Positions 25,885-33,058 of a stretch of 64,000 nucleotides of DNA are shown here, piece after piece. The DNA is from Kutzneria chonburiensis (GTDB lineage: Bacteria > Actinomycetota > Actinomycetes > Mycobacteriales > Pseudonocardiaceae): the NCBI RefSeq assembly GCF_028622115.1, contig NZ_CP097263.1, forward strand, positions 2,418,001 through 2,482,000, in the 5' to 3' direction. Position numbers and translations under genes: made by a program. The notes beneath the pieces were generated by a model. That model was not told where the DNA came from and searched no databases. It saw only the letters and a program-made list of their open reading frames with translations. Position 1 is the stretch's first letter. Each line of letters begins with the position of its first letter.

Positions 25885-26694
25885 TTACAGAGCCCGCAGC
25901 AGCGCCAGCGCTTGGGATGATCTAGAACCCGGCTCGGCGTGGAAGACCACCAGCAACTGGCCGTCCGTGCCGGTCACGGCCAGCTTCTCGTGCCGCAGGT
26001 CCAGCGGGCCGACCAGCGGGTGGACCAGGTACGACCAGCCGCTGGTGCGGGTGCGGACGTCGTGCCGGGCCCACAGCCGGCGGAACTCCTCACTGCGCAC
26101 CGACAGGTCCCCGACCAGCTCGGCCAGCGCCGGATCGTCCACCTCGGGACCGACGAGCGCACGCAGCCCGGCCACCGAGCCGGCGATGATCTCGTCCCAG
26201 TCCCGCCGGTACATCGCCCGCACGGCCGGATTGAGGAAGGCCTCGCGCATCATGTTGTTGCCCTCGCGATAGCTCGGGCACAGGGCGGTGGCCATCGGGT
26301 TGGCCACGAGCACGTCGTGCAACCGGCTCTGCACGTACGCGGGCGTGTCGGTCCAGGACAGCACCAACTGCCGGATGCCATCGGCCGCCTTCTCCGCCTT
26401 CCGGGCCCGGCGGCTCGGCCGGGCGGTCGGCCGGGCCAGCGCGTGCAGGTGCGCGGTGGCCTCCCCGTCCAGCTGCAATGCCCGGGCAATGGCCGCCAGC
26501 ACCTGCTCGGACGGGTTCTGGTCGCGGCCCTGCTCCAGTCGCAGGTAATAGTCGCTGCTGATGCCGGCGAGCAGCGCCAGCTCCTCACGGCGCAGCCCCG
26601 GCACCCGCCGCCGACCCTGGTCGGGCAGGCCGACGTCCTCGGGCCGCACCAGCTCACGCCGGGCCCGCAGGTACTCGCCCAGTCGCGTGTCCAT
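25885..26694 (-). CDS. XRE-type regulator with MmyB-like ligand domain
   Basis: 269 residues. The N-terminal HTH reads RRRVPGLRREELALLAGIS, then YYLRLEQGRDQNPSEQVLAAIARAL. The C-terminal half (ADGIRQLVLSWTDTPAYVQ, then DVLVANPMATAL) is the MmyB-like domain, which in relatives binds a lipid-like ligand. Such regulators usually sit divergent from, and control, an SDR gene, and that is what is seen here with a 101-base gap. It was probably acquired and kept with the SDR as one unit. Confidence 0.88.
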   Translation of the reverse strand: MDTRLGEYLRARRELVRPEDVGLPDQGRRRVPGLRREELALLAGISSDYYLRLEQGRDQNPSEQVLAAIARALQLDGEATAHLHALARPTARPSRRARKAEKAADGIRQLVLSWTDTPAYVQSRLHDVLVANPMATALCPSYREGNNMMREAFLNPAVRAMYRRDWDEIIAGSVAGLRALVGPEVDDPALAELVGDLSVRSEEFRRLWARHDVRTRTSGWSYLVHPLVGPLDLRHEKLAVTGTDGQLLVVFHAEPGSRSSQALALLRAL

Positions 26695-26795
26695 AACCCC
26701 AGGTTAGGGCGGCGTCCGACGCTGTGGGTGTCCCTGCTGGCCCCAGGATCACGGGAGCACTGGCCGGCCTTTGTGGACTGTAAGAGGCTTCGGCC

Positions 26796-27722
26796 ATGAC
26801 ACGTATTACAACCCCGTTCGGGTTTGCCTCCACCGCCGACGAGGTGGCCGCCGGCATCGATCTGACCGGCCGCCGGGCGGTCGTCACCGGCGGCGCGTCC
26901 GGCATCGGCATCGAGACGGCTCGCACGCTGGCCCACGCCGGCGCCGAGGTCACGCTGGCCGTCCGCGACGTCGGGGCGGGCAAGCGAGTGGCCGCCGGCA
27001 TCGGCGGGAACGTGCTGGTAGCGCACGTGGATCTGGCCGACCGGCGCACCGTCGCGGACTTCGTGGCCGGCTGGGACGGGCCGCTGCACATCCTGGTGAA
27101 CAACGCCGGCGTGATGGCGATGCCGGAGCAGCACACCTCCGAGGGCTGGGAGATGCAGTTCGCCACCAACCACGTCGGCCACTTCGCCCTGACCGTCGGC
27201 CTGTACCCGGCGTTGCGGGCCGCCGGCCGGGCGCGGATCGTCTCGGTGAGCTCCAGCGGGCACAAGCACTCGCCGGTGATCTTCGACGACCTGCACTTCG
27301 CGTTCCGGCCCTACGACCCGGGATTGGCCTATGGCCAGTCCAAGACCGCCAACGTGTTGCTGGCGGTGGAGGCGACCCGGCGCTGGGCGGCTGACGGGAT
27401 CACCGCCAACGCCGTGATGCCGGGCGCCATCCGTACCAACCTCCAGCGCCACAACACTTCCGTGCTGAACACGGCGGTCGAGTGGAAGACGCCGCAGCAG
27501 GGTGCGGCGACCTCGGTGTTGCTGGCGGTGTCGCCCCTGTTGGACGGTGTCGGCGGCCGGTATTTCGAGGACTGCAACGAAGCCGAGCTCCTGCACGCGC
27601 GGGGCGACCGGCTGCTGCACGGCGTCGCGGCGTACGCTCTGGATCCGGCCAATGCCTCGCGGCTGTGGCAGGTCACCGAGCAGATGCTCAGTGCACACCC
27701 CGTGGCCGGAACTGGACGCTGA
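26796..27722 (+). CDS. Short-chain dehydrogenase/reductase
   Basis: 308 residues. The cofactor motif is TGGASGIG near residue 32, followed by NNAGVMAMPEQ, the catalytic serine in SVSSSGHKHS and the YGQSK tyrosine-lysine pair. It belongs to the retinol-dehydrogenase-like, oxidoreductase group of SDRs commonly paired with MmyB-type regulators. The substrate is unknown. Its 3' end overlaps the convergent AlkB gene by 35 bases. Confidence 0.88.
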   Translation: MTRITTPFGFASTADEVAAGIDLTGRRAVVTGGASGIGIETARTLAHAGAEVTLAVRDVGAGKRVAAGIGGNVLVAHVDLADRRTVADFVAGWDGPLHILVNNAGVMAMPEQHTSEGWEMQFATNHVGHFALTVGLYPALRAAGRARIVSVSSSGHKHSPVIFDDLHFAFRPYDPGLAYGQSKTANVLLAVEATRRWAADGITANAVMPGAIRTNLQRHNTSVLNTAVEWKTPQQGAATSVLLAVSPLLDGVGGRYFEDCNEAELLHARGDRLLHGVAAYALDPANASRLWQVTEQMLSAHPVAGTGR

Positions 27723-28305
27723 TCCGCGGGCCGACCGGCTTCGCCGTCTTCGGCACCGCGTGCTCCCAGGTGCGCTGGCACGTGCCGCCCATGACGATCA
27801 GGTCGCCGTGGCCGAGCATGTGCCGGACGCTCTCGCCGCCGCCCTTCGGGCGCAGCAGCAGCGCCCTGGGAGCGCCCAGCGACACGATCGCCACCATGGT
27901 CCGGTCGGTGTTGCGGCCGCTGTTGTCCCCGTGCCAGGCCACGCTGTCGTGGCCGTCGCGGTAGTAGCACATGCCGGCCGTGCGGAACGGCTCCCCCAGC
28001 TCCGGCCCGTAGTGTTCGGACAGGTCGTCGCGGGCCTGGTCGAGCACCGGGTCCGGCAGTTGGACCTGTTCACGGTAGAAGCAGACCAGGCGGGGCACGT
28101 CCACGATCCGGTCGTACATCTGGCGGCGCTCCGCGTACCAGGGCACGTGTCCGACCAGCCGCTCGAACAGCAGATCCGCGCCCGTCAGCCAGCCCGGCAG
28201 CACGTCGATCCACGCGCCGTCGGTCAGCTCGGTGCGCCGCGCTCCGGTGAGTGCGCCGAGGGTGGGCGCGTCGGCCTGGTCGAACAGTGAACCTTGCAAC
28301 GCCAT
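27688..28305 (-). CDS. AlkB-like 2-oxoglutarate/Fe(II) dioxygenase
   Basis: 205 residues from ATG 28305. Iron ligands are His125 and Asp127 (AWHGDN) and His182 (WEHAVPK). The 2-oxoglutarate arginines are in GPRISVQFRPR. It fits DNA/RNA alkylation repair, removing methyl groups from 1-methyladenine or 3-methylcytosine by oxidation. It follows a protein of unknown function by 10 bases, so the two are likely one unit. The longer open frame upstream is the shadow of that neighbour. Confidence 0.87.
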   Translation of the reverse strand: MALQGSLFDQADAPTLGALTGARRTELTDGAWIDVLPGWLTGADLLFERLVGHVPWYAERRQMYDRIVDVPRLVCFYREQVQLPDPVLDQARDDLSEHYGPELGEPFRTAGMCYYRDGHDSVAWHGDNSGRNTDRTMVAIVSLGAPRALLLRPKGGGESVRHMLGHGDLIVMGGTCQRTWEHAVPKTAKPVGPRISVQFRPRGVH

Positions 28306-28315
28306 GCCACCGACA

Positions 28316-28996
28316 CTATCGAACGTCTGTTCGAACCGCCAGCCCGGTCTGGTCGAGCCACCGCTGCCAGCTGGCGCGTTTGACCGGCCGCTCCGGGTGG
28401 TCGGCAACGTGCAGCAGGAACCGGGCGCGGGCCGACACCAGCGGCTCGGGGTCGTCGACGCGATCCCGGAACACGTCGGTCGGCACGTGGTGGATCAGCC
28501 GGGCGTACAGCCAGTCCTTGCACCGATACGGCCGCAGAATCGCCGCCAGGAGAAGGTCGACGGCGTCGTCCCGCAGCGTCGCCGGCACGCCCGCGCGCCC
28601 GAACCTTCGCAGCACCGTCTCCTTCAAGGACCACGGCGAGAACATGGTCGACTCCCTCGCCCGCCAGGCCTGCGGATACCGCGCCTCCCAACGCAGGAAG
28701 AGCAGCGCGTACGAAGCACGGTCGACGTCAGGCGTGCCCGCGTTGAGCCAGCCGCTCATCGCGCCACCGAGGCTGCGCTCCCGGTTCCAGCGGACCTGCG
28801 CCACGGCCTGGTTCCATTCCGGTGCCAGCTCCGGAAACAGGATCGGCGCTCGCCAGCCGGCCCTCGCCCAGACGTCGTTCGCCCACGCCTGTGCCCGCCA
28901 CGCCTCGGCCACAAAGGACTGCTGCCGTTCGAGCGCGCGACCGCGGACCTCGTCGTCGGGGTCGATGAGGTCGTACAGCCAGGCGTGATCAGGCAC
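28316..28996 (-). CDS. Hypothetical HEAT-like protein upstream of alkB
   Basis: 226 residues, Trp/Arg-rich and all helical in appearance, with repeats of the form FPELAPEWNQAVAQVRW and SARARFLLHVADHPERPV. Spacing of hydrophobic positions suggests HEAT/ARM-type helical repeats, but no known family is recognised with confidence. HEAT-repeat AlkC/AlkD-type glycosylases also act on alkylated DNA, so its place just before an alkB gene is suggestive. None of their catalytic residues can be shown here. Confidence 0.5.
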   Translation of the reverse strand: MPDHAWLYDLIDPDDEVRGRALERQQSFVAEAWRAQAWANDVWARAGWRAPILFPELAPEWNQAVAQVRWNRERSLGGAMSGWLNAGTPDVDRASYALLFLRWEARYPQAWRARESTMFSPWSLKETVLRRFGRAGVPATLRDDAVDLLLAAILRPYRCKDWLYARLIHHVPTDVFRDRVDDPEPLVSARARFLLHVADHPERPVKRASWQRWLDQTGLAVRTDVR

Positions 28997-29014
28997 GGCC
29001 GGAGCATGCCAGAT

Positions 29015-30178
29015 CTACCAGGGCAGGCCGACGTAGTTTTCGGCGATGGCGGTCATCGCGGCGCGGCTGCCGGCGGTGTAGCGGAGCTCGGCCAGCTGGA
29101 CCTGGCGCTGGAAGGCGTCGGCGGTCGGGGACACGTGCAGCATCGAGGTCATCTTCCACGAGAAGGCCTCGGCCTTCCACACGCGGTGCAGTGCGGTGTC
29201 CGAATAGGACTCCACCAGGCGGGAGTCGTTGTGCTGCAACAGCTGTGTCACGGCACGCGAGAGCAGGCGGACGTCGGCGACGGCGAGGTTCATGCCCTTG
29301 GCGCCGGTCGGCGGGACGATATGGGCGGCGTCGCCGGCCAGGAAAAGACGACCGTGGCGCATGGGGGTGGCGACGAAGCTGCGCATGGCGGTGATTCCCT
29401 TGTCCAGCAGAGGGCCTTCCAAGACCGGGCTCTCGCCGTCGACGGCCATCCGGGTGTGCAGCTCGGCCCAGATCCGGTCGTCGGGCCACTCCTTGATGTC
29501 CTCGTCCGGCGCGACCTGGAGGTACAGCCGGGTGATCTCGGGCGACCGCATGCTGTACAAGGCGAAACCGCGCTCGTGAAAGGTGTAGGCCAACTCCTCC
29601 CGGGTCGGGGCGGCCTTGGCCAGGATGCCCAACCAGGCGAAGGGATACGTGTGGTCGTAAGCCTCGTGCGGCACGGCTTTCCGGCTCGGGCCATGGAAAC
29701 CGTCGCACCCGGCGATCACGTCGCAGACCAACTCTTGCGGCTGCCCGTCGGCGTCACGAAAGGTGATGCGGGGGCGGTCGGTGTCGATGTCGTGCACGGC
29801 GGTTTCGCTGATGTCGAAGAGGATCTGGCCGCCGTCACGGGTGCGGGCGTCGATGAGGTCCTTCACGACCTCCTGCTGTCCGTACACGGTGACGTTGCGG
29901 CCGACGAGCTCCTCGAACGCGATGCGGTGGTCGGCGCCGTCGAAACGCAGCGAGATGCCGCCGTGCACCAGGCCCTCGCGGTCCATCCGCTCCCCCAGGC
30001 CGACCTCGCGCAGCAGGTCGGTGGTGGTGTTCTCGAGCACGCCGGCCCGCACGCGCTGCCGCACGTAGTCCTCGCCGCGCTCCTCGAGCACCACCGACTC
30101 GACGCCCTCGAGATGCAGCAGGTGCGACAACAGCAGCCCCGCCGGGCCGGCCCCGATGATCCCGACCTGTGTGCGCAC
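29015..30178 (-). CDS. pobA: 4-hydroxybenzoate 3-monooxygenase
   Basis: 387 residues from GTG 30178, with a GGAGGAAGG ribosome site. It is an FAD enzyme that converts 4-hydroxybenzoate to protocatechuate. GIIGAGPAGLLLSHLLH is the FAD site, DVIAGCDGFHG the DG motif and LAGDAAHIVPPTGAKGMNLA the GD motif. RVRAGVLEN and the whole length match PobA closely. It is divergent from an IclR-type regulator, the common arrangement for pob genes. No protocatechuate ring-cleavage genes are in the window. Confidence 0.93.
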   Translation of the reverse strand: MRTQVGIIGAGPAGLLLSHLLHLEGVESVVLEERGEDYVRQRVRAGVLENTTTDLLREVGLGERMDREGLVHGGISLRFDGADHRIAFEELVGRNVTVYGQQEVVKDLIDARTRDGGQILFDISETAVHDIDTDRPRITFRDADGQPQELVCDVIAGCDGFHGPSRKAVPHEAYDHTYPFAWLGILAKAAPTREELAYTFHERGFALYSMRSPEITRLYLQVAPDEDIKEWPDDRIWAELHTRMAVDGESPVLEGPLLDKGITAMRSFVATPMRHGRLFLAGDAAHIVPPTGAKGMNLAVADVRLLSRAVTQLLQHNDSRLVESYSDTALHRVWKAEAFSWKMTSMLHVSPTADAFQRQVQLAELRYTAGSRAAMTAIAENYVGLPW

Positions 30179-30208
30179 GGTGACCTTCCTCCCTGGTTGC
30201 GAGCGTCC

Positions 30209-30225
30209 AGCATGGAAGCCATGCT
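30209..30225. promoter_or_regulatory. Palindrome in the pobA/iclR gap
   Basis: AGCATGG-AAG-CCATGCT is a perfect 7-bp inverted repeat with a 3-base centre, located 31-47 bases upstream of the pobA start codon. It could be an operator for pobA. It differs from the IclR-type palindrome 20 bases further on. Confidence 0.4.
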
Positions 30226-30244
30226 CGGTCCGGTCACCGCAGGT

Positions 30245-30259
30245 TTCCGATGGACGGAA
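30245..30259. promoter_or_regulatory. Candidate IclR-type operator upstream of iclR
   Basis: TTCCG-ATGGA-CGGAA lies 9 bases upstream of the IclR-family start codon. It has the same arms and spacing as the site upstream of hyi. It would fit autoregulation, and control of divergent pobA. Confidence 0.55.
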
Positions 30260-30268
30260 GGGTAGCTC

Positions 30269-31084
30269 GTGCCGCCTCGCACCACCGATCCCGTCAGCGT
30301 CGGGGCCCGCCTGATCGCCCTGCTGGACGCCTTCACGGCCCGGGCGTCGGCGCTGACGCTGTCCGAGCTCAGCCGCCGGACCGGGCTGCCGCTGACGTCC
30401 ACGCACCGGCTCGTCGGCGAACTGGCCGCGGGCGGGCTCCTGGAGCGCGGCGACGACGGCCGGTACCGGATCGGGTTGCGACTGTGGGAGATCGCGTCAC
30501 TGGCGTCGCGCGGCATCGGCCTGCGCGAGAGCGCGATGCCCTTCCTGGAGGACCTGTACGAGGCGACGCACCAGCACGTGCAGCTCGCCGTGCTGGAGGG
30601 GCACGAGGTGCTGTACCTGGAGCGAATCTCCGGCCGCGACGCCGTGTCGATCATCTCGCGGGTCGGCGGGCGGCTGGCCCCGCACGCCACCGGCGTCGGC
30701 GTGGTGCTGCTGGCCCACGCCCCGGTCGAGGTGCAGGACGCGATCCTGGCGGCGCCGCTGCGCCGGTTCACGCCCCGGACCGAGACCAGGCCATCGGAGC
30801 TCCGACGAATCCTGGCCGACGTCCGCCGCGACGGCTACGCGATCACCGACGGCACCATCGAGACGGTGGCCTTGTCGGTCGCCGCACCCGTGCGAGGCCC
30901 GGACGATTCCGTGGTCGCGGCGATCTCGGTGGTGGTGCCGGCGGAGTCCGCCCAGCCGCGTGAGATAGTTCCGGCGGTGATCGCCGCCGCCCGCGGCATT
31001 TCCCGGGTACTGGGCGCACCGAGCAGCCAGCGACTGGCGCGCACCGTACGCCGTGAGACCCACCGCCGGGATCTCCCATTGTGA
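30269..31084 (+). CDS. IclR-family transcriptional regulator (PobR-like)
   Basis: 271 residues from GTG 30269. The N-terminal winged HTH has ALTLSELSRRTGLPLTSTHR. The effector domain has ESAMPFLEDLYEATHQHVQLAV, YLERISGRDAVSI, PHATGVGVVLLAHAP and IAAAR. Divergence from pobA makes 4-hydroxybenzoate its likely effector, activating or repressing pobA. It may also touch the hyi promoter through the shared palindrome, but that is inference. Confidence 0.88.
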   Translation: MPPRTTDPVSVGARLIALLDAFTARASALTLSELSRRTGLPLTSTHRLVGELAAGGLLERGDDGRYRIGLRLWEIASLASRGIGLRESAMPFLEDLYEATHQHVQLAVLEGHEVLYLERISGRDAVSIISRVGGRLAPHATGVGVVLLAHAPVEVQDAILAAPLRRFTPRTETRPSELRRILADVRRDGYAITDGTIETVALSVAAPVRGPDDSVVAAISVVVPAESAQPREIVPAVIAAARGISRVLGAPSSQRLARTVRRETHRRDLPL

Positions 31085-31123
31085 AACAACCGCGTCACAA
31101 CCTCTGTGACGTAGTTGTTTCAC
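31081..31123. terminator. Large hairpin at the iclR stop codon
   Basis: Two 18-base arms (31081-31098 and 31106-31123) pair with two adjacent mismatches around a 7-base loop, starting within the stop codon. The outer part is GTGAAACAAC against GTTGTTTCAC. It may end the iclR transcript, or be an operator for the lipoprotein gene 43 bases downstream. Confidence 0.6.
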
Positions 31124-31165
31124 CGTGGCAACCATCCTTTTCGCGATGCCGGCGACTAAACCGGC

Positions 31166-32004
31166 ATGCGAATCCCAGCGGGCCTTGTCCTGGCGGTCGC
31201 GGCGCTGGCACTCGTGGGCTGCGGGCACGTGCGGGCCGGCACCGACACCGGCGTGAGCCACCCGTCGCCGGCCGCCCACACGGCCACGTCCATCGCCGTC
31301 ACCAGCAGTTCCGCCGCCGATCCCGGCGCGGCGGCGGTCGAAGCCGAGTCCGACGGCCGGTTCTCGCTGGTGGTGTTCGATCGCAACACCGGCAAGGCCG
31401 TGGTGAATCAGAATCCGTCGGCCGGATATCCGGCCGAATCGGTCGTCAAGCTGCTCATCGCGATCGCCGCGCTACAGAACGGCGAGGATCCGGGCCTCGT
31501 CACGACAATGCTGACGATGAGCGACGACCAGATCGCCAATCAATTGTGGTCACGCTACGGCAATGTCGCGATCGTCTATCGGGCGGTCGACCAGATCGGC
31601 CTGCCCGGTGTGGTCGCACCCCGGATCCGGGCCGCTGGGGCGACACCCGGATCACCGCCGACGACGTGGTCAAGATCTACCGGTACCTGCTCGAAACGGC
31701 GCCGGAAGAGCTGTCCGCGGTCATCATGAAGGCCCTGGGCAACACCTCCAGGAAGGCCGCCGACAACTTCTACCAGTACTTCGGCATTCCCGACGCCCGC
31801 GACGATCACGACTGGGCGGTGAAGGAGGGCTGGGCCTGCTGCAGCCCGGACCGTGTCCTGCACAGCACCGGCGTGGTCGGCGACGACCGGCGGTACATCG
31901 TCGTCGCCCTCAGCGCGCACGACGCCTCGACCTCCACGTGGGACCAGGTCGGCGGCGAGCTGACCGACGCCGTGCGTCGGGCGCTGGCCGGGATCCGGAG
32001 GTAG
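31166..32004 (+). pseudogene. Frameshifted beta-lactamase-like serine hydrolase lipoprotein
   Basis: The 5' frame gives a lipoprotein signal peptide with lipobox LVGC (Cys19), then SLVVFDRNTGKAVVNQN, the nucleophile motif S-V-V-K in AESVVKLLIAIAAL, and SDDQIANQLW (SDN-like motif). The 3' frame gives GRWGDTRITADDVVKIYRYL and later HSTGVVGDD, the KTG-like third motif with His for Lys. The frames differ by one base. Adding a C to the C4 run at 31619-31622 would join them through VVAPPDPGRWGD. The protein would be about 279 residues, a class-A-like penicillin-recognising protein at the membrane. It is either a pseudogene or a base-call error. Confidence 0.75.
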
Positions 32005-32174
32005 TCACCCTTGTGAACAAATCCCGGCCAGTCATCCGACCTCTTCACCGGTACAGTGAGCCGTTCGGCCTAAAAAAGCCCGGTCACGGTTGCCCGTAAA
32101 GGTTCTCCGTCCTATGTTTCGCCTCAGTTACGGCGAGGAGGTCGGATGTGTCCGGGTCCCTGGGACGGGTGGAC

Positions 32175-33011
32175 CTATTCGCCGTGCAGCTCCTGGACCG
32201 CCGACTCGATCCGGTCCAGCGCCCGTTCCATCGGCCCGAGGCCGACCGAGGGCAGCCAGAACACCGCGCGCCGGAAGCCGGCCCGCTCGAACCGCTCCAG
32301 CGACGACGCCTTGGGCTGAGCGTTCATCAGGACGAAGTCGAGCTTGCGGTCGGCCCGGTCCTGCATCTGCATGGCCCGGCCGACGATGTCGTCCGCGCGA
32401 CCGCCGTAGTTGGGCATCCAGCCGTCGCCGAAGGACAGCACGCGGTCGGCAACCGTCGGCCCGTTGCCGCCGATCAGCACCGGCGGATGCGGCCGCTGCG
32501 CCGGCTTCGGCCAGGACCAGATCCGCTCGAACTTCACGAACTCGCCGGCGTACGAGGCTTCCTCGGCGGTCCAGATCGCCTTCATCGCCTCGATCCGCTC
32601 GGCCATCAGCCGCATCCGGGTCCGCGGGTCGGTGCCGTGGTTCTCCATCTCCTCACGGTTCCAGCCGGCCCCGACGCCGAACTCCAGCCGTCCCCCGGAG
32701 AGGTGGTCGACGCTGGCGACCTCCTTGGCCGTCGTGATCGGGTCGCGCTGGTTCACCAGACAGATCCCGCTGCCCACCCGCAGTGTCGTCGTCGCCGCGG
32801 CCGCCGCCGTGAGCGTGACGAACAGGTCGTAGGTGTGGGCGTACTTGCGGGGAAGCTCGCCGCCGCTCGGATAGGGAGTGCGTCGGTCGGCCGGGATATG
32901 GGTGTGCTCCGGGAAGAACAACGACTCGTGACCGCGCTCCTCGACCAGCCGCGCGAGCGGCCCGGGAGCGACGGTCGTGGGCGTGGCGAAAACGGCGACA
33001 CCGATGTCCAT
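32175..33011 (-). CDS. LLM-class F420-dependent oxidoreductase
   Basis: 278 residues from ATG 33011. This is the bacterial luciferase-like TIM barrel: FFPEHTHIPADRRTPYP, LRVGSGICLVNQRDP, VDHLSGGRLEFGVGAGWN and PHPPVLIGGNG. The group TIGR03619-like F420 enzymes share these features. F420 fits an actinobacterium, but the substrate is unknown. It is divergent from the beta-helix gene with a gap of 47 bases. Confidence 0.87.
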   Translation of the reverse strand: MDIGVAVFATPTTVAPGPLARLVEERGHESLFFPEHTHIPADRRTPYPSGGELPRKYAHTYDLFVTLTAAAAATTTLRVGSGICLVNQRDPITTAKEVASVDHLSGGRLEFGVGAGWNREEMENHGTDPRTRMRLMAERIEAMKAIWTAEEASYAGEFVKFERIWSWPKPAQRPHPPVLIGGNGPTVADRVLSFGDGWMPNYGGRADDIVGRAMQMQDRADRKLDFVLMNAQPKASSLERFERAGFRRAVFWLPSVGLGPMERALDRIESAVQELHGE

Positions 33012-33058
33012 GGTCGAACCGTACGCCGACCGCTGTGTCATCACGATCTGGAGAACCC

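Noticed and set aside
32045-32150. Possible riboswitch-like stretch before the LLM/lipoprotein gap
   Set aside because: No gene starts just downstream on that strand, and no known aptamer core could be matched.
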